This document shows, piece by piece, positions 1 through 6,920 of a stretch of 14,455 bases of DNA. A program made the position numbers and the translations under genes. Source of the stretch: Candidatus Poseidonia sp. (GTDB taxonomy: Archaea; Thermoplasmatota; Poseidoniia; Poseidoniales; Poseidoniaceae); NCBI GenBank assembly GCA_023254365.1, contig JALRLQ010000040.1, positions 1 to 14,455 on the forward strand. Reading direction: 5' to 3'. How positions within the stretch are numbered: the stretch's first letter is position 1; every line of letters starts with the position of its first letter. The notes under the pieces are model-generated. The model was not told where the DNA came from. It worked only from the letters and a program-made list of their open reading frames with translations, and made no database searches.

Positions 1-2592
1 GATACCTACGAGCCCAACCTTCTCGAAATCCAAGTGTTGAGTCCAGGCACCGATGCGAGCGTCGATTCCAACTGGCGAACGCTGCTCGACGACACGTGGG
101 TCGTTCCACAGCAAGCCCAGAAGATTCGCATGTCAAGCCAAGACTTGCCCAACCCACCGGCAACGCTCGACCTTCACCTCTGGGTGGAGCACGACCACGA
201 CGGCACCAACGAACAACCTCAAGACGGTATTCCCCAACCTGAGGAATACATTACCGTGACCATGACCGGTGACGGTGAAGCACCCACCGCCAACTACACT
301 GGCGAATACAACGACTACGCCAACCAAGGGCTGGAAGGCAAGGTGTCGCTTTGGGTTGAAGGCTACGATTTGGCGGGCAACCCCATCGATGGTGGTGCAC
401 CAGGATTTGACAACGACCGGGTTACCTACGTGTCGATGACCTCCAAGTCTCCGGTGATTCGCAACTTCTTTATCGAGGATTCCAAGGGCAACGGCTTCCT
501 CAACTCCAACGAGTTGCAGTGGGACGGCACGTGGAACCAAACCATGTACGCTGGAAACACCTACCACCTCATCCTTGAGGCAAGCGACGACAACGGATGG
601 CGCGACGTGGACTTCTTCAAGATCAACCTCGACAAAACCACCGATGCTGAAGGCAAGGTGCAAGACATGAACGTGTGGTACTTCCCGCGCAACGAAACCG
701 CTTGGTCCGACAGCCCCCACATCAGCATCGTCAACGACGGCAACGTGGCGCCCACCATGCTCACGATGGACAACACCGCCCTTATCGACCCGTTCGAAGC
801 CGATTTCATCTTGAACATCCCGATTCGCATCAATTGGGGTGTCGTTGGCCTTGACGGCAAGGACATCGAGCCAAAGTTGCAGATGCAAGACCTCGACAAC
901 CCGCTGTACACCATGCTTTCGGGTGTGCCCGGTCGCTACATCCAGATTTGGCGATACAGCGACGGCATGCAGTTGGACTTCCGCACCGATGAAGCGAACA
1001 ACCTCATGGTGACGCCGTACTTTGAAGACCTCAGCGAACCCTACACCAGCGACGTTCGGGAAGGCTTCGTGTATGCGGGCGACACGGTTCGATTTACCGG
1101 TCAATTTGCCTTCCGAGAGGGAATTTACGACAGCGTGTACATCAACCCTGAAGTTGAATTGACCATGGAAATTGTGCGCCAGAATGCCGCAGAAGATTTC
1201 GGAAAGGGTTACATCGCCACCCCCGGCGAAACCGTGCTGCACACGTTCACAGGCGGTGTCTTCGACATCAACATCACCGCACCCGTGTTTACCAACGAGT
1301 ACACCTACACCTTCCGCTTGATCAACCTACCAACCGGTGCTGAGGACTTCACTTCGGCGTTGTGTGCCACGTCCACTTCGTACGGTTGTGGCACCTTTGA
1401 ACTCAAGGTTGACCGTACACCTCCAGAAGTGGTGGCCAACACGTGGCTTGCCGAACGAGGTGCTTTGCCCGCCTTGGACGAGAACCGCCCCATCGCCAAC
1501 GTGTTGTCCACGGCCACCTACCACTGTGTTGACATTCAGGTCCAAATCAAGGAACAAGAAGCCATGTTCCCCGGTGACTTGCAGGTCAATTGGATGTTCT
1601 ACAGCAACGACATCAACTACTTCCCTTGGCCCGAATTCAACCAGATTTCGGACGGCGAACCGATGACGGAAACGCTCAGCCTCACCACCATCGCAGGCGG
1701 CTACCTGGCAACGGCCACGTGCGTTGATTTGTGGCCGGTCGGCGAGGGCGTGTTCGATGCCAATCCAACCACCACCAAGGAACAAGCACCGCTGTTGGTG
1801 TTCTGGGTTTCCGGTGTTGACTCCGCAGGTTCCAACGTTCGTTTGGGCGGTGGACCACAAGAAGACGGCACCGTTCTGCCCATCTTCTCCAGCGAAGCGA
1901 AGTACAAGTCGCAATACACCTTCATCCACGAAGAAGCCACCTTCGAAGTTCGAGACGTGCTTCTCGATGATGACCCACGCGTTGGCGATTCAATGAAGAT
2001 GCAAATCAAGGTCAAGAACACGGGGACCATGTCCGGCGTGGCAGAATTGGTCATCAAGTCGGTGACCGACAGCGGCACGCCAGTGGTTGAGAAGATCGTC
2101 ACCAGCGAAGAACTCGGCATCGCCGAGGAGAGCGATTGGATCATCGTTCAGCTCGAACCCTTCGCTGAGCAAACCACGGGCATGTACTACACCATCAGCC
2201 TGAACGGCTCAAGCGACACCATTTACGATGGTTCAACCAGTGGCGATGTGTTCAACGTCAAGGTGGCTGAGGAAGAGGATTCCTCCTCCTTGTTGCTCAT
2301 CGTGGTGCTGCTGGTCGTGGTGATTGGCGTGCTTGGCACGCTGGTCTTTGTGATGGCTCGTCGCGGTGGCGGCGGAGGCGGCTCCATGCTCGATGACGAG
2401 TACGAAGACGAAGACGACGAAGAGGCCTACAGCGAGAGCGGTAAGGTGTTGGCTGAAATTCCAGCGGATGTCGACCCGGAGATGGCTCGTGCCATGCAGA
2501 CCTTCCCCCAATGGACGCAGGCCGAAATCCAGGGCTACTTCGACCAAGGTTGGACCGTGGAGTCGCTTCAAGACTGGGTCAACAACCAGTGA
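1..2592 (+). CDS. Large exported surface protein with C-terminal membrane anchor (5' end outside window)
   Basis: The reading frame is open from base 1, so the true start lies upstream and the GTG at 34 is only an internal codon; 863 residues are visible. Most of the chain is Asp/Asn/Thr/Tyr-rich and beta-sheet-like, as in secreted Ig/CARDB-type repeats. An EF-hand-like loop (EDSKGNGFLNSNEL, about residue 156) and a DRTPPEV segment (about residue 470) are visible. A CARDB-like stretch with VKNTGTMSG lies at about residues 645-755. Four Cys at about 453-575 could form disulfides. One hydrophobic segment (about 764-786) is followed by RR, a Gly6 run and a strongly acidic tail, so the bulk should face outside and the tail the cytoplasm. 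The C-terminus carries a Trp-rich motif (FPQWTQAEIQGYFDQGW). Role unknown; a cell-surface binding or envelope protein is inferred. Confidence 0.85.
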   Translation, partial: DTYEPNLLEIQVLSPGTDASVDSNWRTLLDDTWVVPQQAQKIRMSSQDLPNPPATLDLHLWVEHDHDGTNEQPQDGIPQPEEYITVTMTGDGEAPTANYTGEYNDYANQGLEGKVSLWVEGYDLAGNPIDGGAPGFDNDRVTYVSMTSKSPVIRNFFIEDSKGNGFLNSNELQWDGTWNQTMYAGNTYHLILEASDDNGWRDVDFFKINLDKTTDAEGKVQDMNVWYFPRNETAWSDSPHISIVNDGNVAPTMLTMDNTALIDPFEADFILNIPIRINWGVVGLDGKDIEPKLQMQDLDNPLYTMLSGVPGRYIQIWRYSDGMQLDFRTDEANNLMVTPYFEDLSEPYTSDVREGFVYAGDTVRFTGQFAFREGIYDSVYINPEVELTMEIVRQNAAEDFGKGYIATPGETVLHTFTGGVFDINITAPVFTNEYTYTFRLINLPTGAEDFTSALCATSTSYGCGTFELKVDRTPPEVVANTWLAERGALPALDENRPIANVLSTATYHCVDIQVQIKEQEAMFPGDLQVNWMFYSNDINYFPWPEFNQISDGEPMTETLSLTTIAGGYLATATCVDLWPVGEGVFDANPTTTKEQAPLLVFWVSGVDSAGSNVRLGGGPQEDGTVLPIFSSEAKYKSQYTFIHEEATFEVRDVLLDDDPRVGDSMKMQIKVKNTGTMSGVAELVIKSVTDSGTPVVEKIVTSEELGIAEESDWIIVQLEPFAEQTTGMYYTISLNGSSDTIYDGSTSGDVFNVKVAEEEDSSSLLLIVVLLVVVIGVLGTLVFVMARRGGGGGGSMLDDEYEDEDDEEAYSESGKVLAEIPADVDPEMARAMQTFPQWTQAEIQGYFDQGWTVESLQDWVNNQ

Positions 2593-2601
2593 GGCACCCC
2601 G

Positions 2602-3408
2602 ATGACCTCTTCGCAGGACTGGGCCGATGTGGTCTGGGCCGACCCGGACGGCGGAACCGTGATTCTCCACGGGACTTTGCCCACGGTGGTTTATCCCAAC
2701 ATCATGCGACCCCGCCAAACATGGCACGGCCTTGCGTTGCTCGAATCACCTGATGTCGTGGACTTGTGGGTCCAAGAGGAACTCGATGAAGCGGAATCAC
2801 CCGGCGTGAATCTGACCCACTCGATGCTTTCCGGTGGCGCCTTTGGAAAATACGCTGAGGGGATTTCGGTGCTCGAAGAACTCCAAGGCGGTCGATTCCC
2901 CGACCCGGAACCTCGACGGCTCCAAAGAAACGCCATGCGACATAGTCGCCCTGTGTTCTTCATCCAACCGACCGCTGACGATTCGGATTGGGAAGACTAC
3001 ATGACGCTGGAGGCCAAAGCTGTCTCGCATTGGCGGTCGTTGTTGAGCATGGTTTGGGTCGGCAAGCGGTGGAAAAAAGGCGTCAAACGTCACCTGTTTG
3101 AAGCCCGTCCTCCACCCAAGGGCCAATCGGTTGACTTCGCTTCGGCCAGCGTGATGGCAGCGGTGTGGTGGGAGTTGACAGAGGCCCTGAGCACCCCTGC
3201 CCTCGTCAAACGCCGAGACACCCGATTTGCTGCTCGCATCCGTGGTGCTCTGGCCACGTTGCGGGACGAACACGGCGATGAGGCAACGCTGTTGGTTGCT
3301 TTGCACCAACCGCACCGTTCTTCGTTGCTCCAGGCGCTGCATCTCGGGCCGACACCTGAGGAGATTTCATCAACAGCGACCGACAGCGCCACCACGGAGG
3401 AGGAGTGA
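2602..3408 (+). CDS. Uncharacterised 268-aa protein
   Basis: ATG start with GAGG at 2591-2594, 7 nt upstream and overlapping the previous stop codon; the stop TGA lies 1 nt before the next ATG, so it is translated within a tight cluster with the TBP-like and TatD-like genes. I do not recognise the family with confidence. No signal peptide or clear membrane segment is seen. The C-terminal third (RRDTRFAARIRGAL, then LLVALHQPHRSSLLQAL, about residues 205-250) faintly resembles the end of TraB/PrgY-type domains, where a conserved Arg/Asp helix precedes a GxGH-like strand, but the classical N-terminal GTxH motif is not evident (only HGTLP at about residues 23-27). The last 15 residues are low-complexity Thr/Ser/Glu. 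Probably cytoplasmic; function unknown. Confidence 0.8.
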   Translation: MTSSQDWADVVWADPDGGTVILHGTLPTVVYPNIMRPRQTWHGLALLESPDVVDLWVQEELDEAESPGVNLTHSMLSGGAFGKYAEGISVLEELQGGRFPDPEPRRLQRNAMRHSRPVFFIQPTADDSDWEDYMTLEAKAVSHWRSLLSMVWVGKRWKKGVKRHLFEARPPPKGQSVDFASASVMAAVWWELTEALSTPALVKRRDTRFAARIRGALATLRDEHGDEATLLVALHQPHRSSLLQALHLGPTPEEISSTATDSATTEEE

Positions 3409-3409
3409 A

Positions 3410-3952
3410 ATGGCAGGCGGGTCCATCGACGTTCGGGTTGAGAATCAACTCGTGCGGTTCGTGTGTCCAACCCCCATCAACCACGATGCGGTGGTGAATG
3501 AAGTGGGTGGACAGCGCAACAGCGGCGTGGTCATCAAAGCCTTGGATCGCCCTCGAGCAACCTTGGTCATCGACGAGCAAGGGCGCATTGTCGTCCACGG
3601 TACGCATCGGGTCGAAGCCGCCAGAGCAGCGGCCAAGGAATTGTTGCTCCGCCTGGGGATGGACGACAGCGGTTTGGTCGCCGAAATGGGGCCGGTGGTC
3701 GCTTCCTTCCAATTTGAACAGGCCATCAACCTGCAAGCCATTCCTGCGTCGTTGCCATCCGGCACGACCGAATTCGACGAGCGGCTTGGATGCACCACGC
3801 TCTCGGACCAGCGACACAACCTGACGGTCCAAATTTGGCCCAACGGGAAGTGTGTTGTGGCCGACGCTCGGCACGCCAACATGGTGGCAATGGCTGCCGT
3901 CTATTGGAACACCGTGTTCACCGAGCGTGGCTTTTTCGTTGAGCGCATTTGA
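3410..3952 (+). CDS. Divergent TATA-box-binding-protein-like protein
   Basis: The ATG at 3410 is chosen because a strong GGAGGAGGAG lies at 3396-3405; upstream in-frame codons overlap the previous gene. The 180-aa product has the length of an archaeal TBP and its internal two-fold repeat. Repeat 1 contains ALDRPRATLVIDEQGRIVVHGTH followed by a helix (VEAARAAAKELLLRLG), matching the TBP pattern of strand, GK(I/V)V.TG and Ala-rich helix. Repeat 2 starts at GPVVASFQFEQAINLQAIP, like the VVAS...LDL..IA of TBPs, and has VQIWPNGKCVVADAR. The Phe residues that intercalate into DNA in canonical TBPs are replaced (Ile in repeat 1, Trp in repeat 2; the FPGLVY-like block is absent). It is therefore probably a paralog or highly diverged TBP. 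Role in promoter recognition or regulation is inferred. Confidence 0.7.
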   Translation: MAGGSIDVRVENQLVRFVCPTPINHDAVVNEVGGQRNSGVVIKALDRPRATLVIDEQGRIVVHGTHRVEAARAAAKELLLRLGMDDSGLVAEMGPVVASFQFEQAINLQAIPASLPSGTTEFDERLGCTTLSDQRHNLTVQIWPNGKCVVADARHANMVAMAAVYWNTVFTERGFFVERI

Positions 3953-3961
3953 GGGCTGTTC

Positions 3962-4837
3962 ATGGTCTACGATGGCCCCATCCTCGACAACCACTTCCAC
4001 CTCAATCGTCGTGGACTGTTCCTCGGCGCGGCTCGTGATTTTCAGCGAGCCGGTGGAACGGACCTTGTCTTGGTTCATTGCCCCGATTTTACTGCACCCC
4101 CCGAAACCTTGGAGGGCCACAAAACCACCTATGCAGACACGCTCAAGATGGCCGAAGAGGTACGCAAGGAGATCGGTTTAGGCGTTCGGGTGGTGCTTGG
4201 CCCTCATCCTGCGGCCTTTGCTCACCAATTTGAGCGATGGGTGGCTGAGGACGGCGAGGTTGGAAAGGAGCGAGCGATTGAAAATTACCGCCATTCCATC
4301 GATGCTGCCCTTCACTTCGTTCACGAAGGTCAAGCCCACGCCATCGGTGAGGTTGGACGGCCTCACTGGGAGGTGTCGCAGGACATTTGGGACCTTTCCA
4401 ACATGCTCTTGGAAGAAACCATGCACCTGGCTGCTCAGGAAAAGATTCCTCTGCAATTGCACGTTGAAGGGGAAAGCGATGCAACCTACCCGGATTTGGC
4501 GCAACGAGCCGTTCGTCAGGGCATGGATTTGAAGAAACTGATTCGTCATTACTCGCCGCCCGATGTTCGGTTGGAACACACCCACGGGTTAACGCCCAGC
4601 GTGCTCTGCGGGAAAGGGGCACTTGAACGATTGATGGAAACGCACGGTTCTGCAAGTCATGGCTTCTTCATGGAAACGGATTACATGGACGATCCTCGTC
4701 GACCTGGCGCCGTTTTGGGGCCGAAGACGGTGCCGAAGCGAACCCGTCAACTGCTTGACGCCGGTATTGACGAGGAGGTGATGTGGCACACCCACCACAC
4801 CCTTCCAGTCGAGGTCTACGGGCCAAACGATGCATGA
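3962..4837 (+). CDS. TatD-related metal-dependent hydrolase (archaeal COG1831 type)
   Basis: ATG at 3962 with GAGGG at 3951-3955, which overlaps the stop of the TBP-like gene. The 291-aa product has the amidohydrolase TIM-barrel metal ligands in order: DNHFHL (His11, His13), AIGEVGRPHW (Glu130), LQLHVEG (His167), IRHYSPP (His196) and METDYMDDPRRPGAVLGP (Asp240). GPHPAAF, GEVGRPHWEVS and the DDPRRPGAVLGPKTVP block are hallmarks I associate with the archaeal TatD-like family COG1831 rather than bacterial TatD DNases. The predicted fold is a metal-dependent hydrolase, cytoplasmic, with unknown substrate; nuclease activity is possible from TatD kinship but not shown. It is the last gene of a three-gene cluster starting at 2602. 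Confidence 0.9.
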   Translation: MVYDGPILDNHFHLNRRGLFLGAARDFQRAGGTDLVLVHCPDFTAPPETLEGHKTTYADTLKMAEEVRKEIGLGVRVVLGPHPAAFAHQFERWVAEDGEVGKERAIENYRHSIDAALHFVHEGQAHAIGEVGRPHWEVSQDIWDLSNMLLEETMHLAAQEKIPLQLHVEGESDATYPDLAQRAVRQGMDLKKLIRHYSPPDVRLEHTHGLTPSVLCGKGALERLMETHGSASHGFFMETDYMDDPRRPGAVLGPKTVPKRTRQLLDAGIDEEVMWHTHHTLPVEVYGPNDA

Positions 4838-4912
4838 GCAATTCCCGCCTCGTCCGCCTTGGCCGCCCAGCACATTGATGAAAGAGGATGGACAGGCGAA
4901 GGTGGGAGCGCC

Positions 4913-5998
4913 ATGTTGTCATCTCGCCGTTGGTCCGTTTTGGTGCTGATGTTGATGGTTCTCTCCTTCGCACCGCCTGTTGGCGCTCAGGTGCCCACCG
5001 CACCGGGTGTGGAAATCGATTGCGACAACAAGCAACCCGAACTTGACGTCCACCCCTTGAGCACGCCCGTGGTTGAAATCACCTGCACGGTCAAGAACCC
5101 CTCCTCCTTCCAAGAATCGATCAACGTTGAGAAAGAATGGGATGGCATCGAAGTTGACATGATGCTTGAGGAGGACACCTTTGACCTCGGTCCTGACGAA
5201 GAGGAAGATTTCCTCGTCACCTTCACGGGGCAAACCCGCCTCTCCTCTTCGCTATCCTACGACTTTACCCTCGTCGCAACCGTGACCAACGTCGGCATGT
5301 TGGACTGGCCCGAAGGCTTGTCCTCCAACGCTACCGTGAGCGGTGATTTGAACATCGCCACCTTTGGCATGGTGGACCTTGACATCTCTGACAAGAGCAC
5401 ACGGACCATGAAGAAGAGCGATGAGGTCAAAATTTCCTTCCAGTTCCAAAACAACGGCAACGATGACGACAACATCAGGGTCTCCATCACCAACGCCGAC
5501 GTCCTCGAAGAAGCAGGCTTCACCTTCCCCGGCGGCACGTTTGTGTCGGAAAATGTTGCAGAGGATGGCATTTCCACCGTGCGTGAATTGACGGTGCGCG
5601 CACCTTCAGATGTGGTGGAGGACGAGCGCTTCCAACTGATCTTCCAAGCGGAGAGCCAAAACGACGAGGAAGCACCCGTCAGTGAACTGAGCATCTCCGT
5701 TCAACTCGAGGCCGGCAACACGGCTGGCGGACTGGGCGGCGGGCTTGAAGAAGTCAACAAAGACACCGTCGTGCTCTATGGCAGCATTGGTGCAGCCGTC
5801 CTGTTCGGTCTGATTTTCGTCCTGGCTTTGGCGAAAGCACTCCGTCGAAAAGCCAACTCGCAACCGATGTATGTCCCGCCCGTGGACGTTGAGGATGAGC
5901 CGGAAGAGGAAGAATTTGATTTCTCAGAACTCGACGATTTGTTCCCTGAGGACGAAGACGGTGAAGATGACTTCGATGCCGTCTTTGCTGACCTGTGA
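4913..5998 (+). CDS. Secreted, C-terminally anchored surface protein with acidic tail
   Basis: The ATG at 4913 (GGTGGGAG at 4901-4908) is preferred over the in-frame TTG at 4859, because it gives a clean signal peptide: positively charged RR, a hydrophobic core (VLVLMLMVLSF), and a likely cleavage after VGA (residue 25). The mature part is about 260 residues of beta-sandwich-like sequence with FQNNGNDDDNIRV and VKNPSSFQESINV segments, typical of CARDB/NEW3-like extracellular domains, and one Cys pair near its start. One membrane segment (about residues 286-310) is followed by RRK and a 50-residue tail rich in Asp/Glu. Same topology as the protein at 1-2592. No enzymatic motif is seen. A 75-nt gap separates it from the hydrolase gene. 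Function unknown; envelope role inferred. Confidence 0.88.
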   Translation: MLSSRRWSVLVLMLMVLSFAPPVGAQVPTAPGVEIDCDNKQPELDVHPLSTPVVEITCTVKNPSSFQESINVEKEWDGIEVDMMLEEDTFDLGPDEEEDFLVTFTGQTRLSSSLSYDFTLVATVTNVGMLDWPEGLSSNATVSGDLNIATFGMVDLDISDKSTRTMKKSDEVKISFQFQNNGNDDDNIRVSITNADVLEEAGFTFPGGTFVSENVAEDGISTVRELTVRAPSDVVEDERFQLIFQAESQNDEEAPVSELSISVQLEAGNTAGGLGGGLEEVNKDTVVLYGSIGAAVLFGLIFVLALAKALRRKANSQPMYVPPVDVEDEPEEEEFDFSELDDLFPEDEDGEDDFDAVFADL

Positions 5999-6079
5999 TG
6001 AACGGGTTGCTCCGTCGTGGTGTTTTGCTTCGTAACTCGGCCGATGTGTCCCGTTTTCATGGGCAACAGTCAAAGGCTT

Positions 6080-6097
6080 GGTGTAGCGCACTACACC
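6080..6097. promoter_or_regulatory. Perfect 7-bp inverted repeat upstream of fabI
   Basis: GGTGTAG, spacer CGCA, CTACACC: an exact 7+7 bp dyad centred about 31 bases before the fabI start, in the only gap above 100 nt of the window (5999-6119). It could be an operator for a dimeric helix-turn-helix repressor or a hairpin in the leader. No convincing archaeal TATA/BRE element is evident to me in the gap, and no oligo-T terminator follows the upstream gene. Confidence 0.5.
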
Positions 6098-6107
6098 TGT
6101 TCCCCAC

Positions 6108-6111
6108 GGAG
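6108..6111 (+). promoter_or_regulatory. Shine-Dalgarno site that sets the fabI start at 6120
   Basis: GGAG lies 8 nt before the ATG at 6120. An in-frame GTG at 6111 would overlap this site and add three residues (MFF) that FabI proteins do not have, so 6120 is the better start. Confidence 0.6.
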
Positions 6112-6119
6112 TGTTTTTC

Positions 6120-6911
6120 ATGTTGGGTCTTGAAGGAAAAACAGCCTTTGTCTTCGGGGTGGCCAGTGAAGACTCCATTGCATGGGCGATTTGTCAGCAG
6201 TTGGCAGCCGCTGGAGTCACCCTCTATCTGGGGTACCAGAAGCGGTTCATGAGCCGTGTGTTCCAGCTCAAGGACCAACTCCCTGCGATTGGAGGATTCT
6301 ATCCTTTGGATGTCGCCTCCGACGCCACCACGGCGGAATTTTTCACTGCGTTTGCAGCAGAACATCCGGGTAAAAAGGCCGACATCCTGATTCACGCCAT
6401 CGGCTTTGCTCCTCGCTCTTGCTTTGACCGACCGATTCTGTTCGTTGAAGACGACGACATCAACACGGCGATGACCATCTCGGCCAATTCCCTTCAGCGC
6501 TGTCTCAAGCATGCACTCCCCTACCTCAACCCGGGCTCGTCGACGGTGACGTTGACGTACGCCGCCTCCACGCGATTCGTGCCAAGTTACGGCATCATGT
6601 CGATGGCGAAAGCCGCCTTGGAATGCTGGACCAGGGAATTGGCTTGTCACCTTGGCCCCGAAGGCCATCGCATCAACGCCATTTCCTCGGGCCCCATCCG
6701 CACCATCGCCGCCAGCGGGATCCCGGGTTTTGATCGTATTTTGGACCACGTCGAAGCCAACGCTCCGCTCCGTCGAAACGTCAACCAGGACGACGTCGCC
6801 GGTGCAACGTTGTGGCTTTCAAGCCCGCTGGCATCGGGCGTCACCGGCCAATGCATCTACGTCGATGCTGGATATTCCATCACGATGGTTCCCGAGAGCA
6901 TCATGAATTGA
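6120..6911 (+). CDS. fabI: Enoyl-[acyl-carrier-protein] reductase, FabI type
   Basis: FabI reduces the trans-2-enoyl-ACP double bond with NAD(P)H, the last step of each fatty-acid elongation cycle. The 263-aa protein matches FabI along its length: EGKTAFVFGVASEDSIAWAI at the N-terminus (the FabI form of the Rossmann nucleotide loop), HAIGFAPR in the middle, and the catalytic set Tyr147, Tyr157 and Lys164 with FabI spacing (Y-x9-Y-x6-K). ALECWTRELACHLGPEGHRINAISSGPIRTIAASGI and a C-terminal VDAGYSI block follow, as in bacterial FabI. It ends 9 nt before the synthase start, with GAGGTGA between them, so co-translation is likely. FabI is unusual in an archaeal context, since archaeal core lipids are isoprenoid; bacterial origin by transfer is inferred. 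It would supply enoyl reduction to the adjacent megasynthase, in place of the PfaD-type reductase of PUFA systems. Confidence 0.93.
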   Translation: MLGLEGKTAFVFGVASEDSIAWAICQQLAAAGVTLYLGYQKRFMSRVFQLKDQLPAIGGFYPLDVASDATTAEFFTAFAAEHPGKKADILIHAIGFAPRSCFDRPILFVEDDDINTAMTISANSLQRCLKHALPYLNPGSSTVTLTYAASTRFVPSYGIMSMAKAALECWTRELACHLGPEGHRINAISSGPIRTIAASGIPGFDRILDHVEANAPLRRNVNQDDVAGATLWLSSPLASGVTGQCIYVDAGYSITMVPESIMN

Positions 6912-6920
6912 GGTGACGAC

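Noticed and set aside
133..1242. 369-aa open frame on the minus strand
   Set aside because: Lies antisense to the surface-protein gene; its sequence is low-complexity Val/His/Gly-rich and it is explained by the codon bias of the + strand gene.
3206..4120. 304-aa minus-strand open frame
   Set aside because: Spans three real + strand genes with strong ribosome sites and recognisable families; no family recognised in the antisense product.
4859..4912. TTG-initiated 18-residue N-terminal extension of the second surface protein
   Set aside because: It would bury the signal peptide behind a hydrophilic leader; the ATG at 4913 has a good ribosome site and an N-terminal signal sequence.
6080..6118. 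Dyad followed by a T5 run (6114-6118) as an intrinsic terminator
   Set aside because: The T run is 16 nt from the hairpin and abuts the fabI start codon, so an operator or leader structure fits better.
5995..6252. 85-aa + strand open frame from the end of the surface-protein gene into fabI
   Set aside because: Overlaps fabI in another frame over about half its length and shows no recognisable family or ribosome site of its own.
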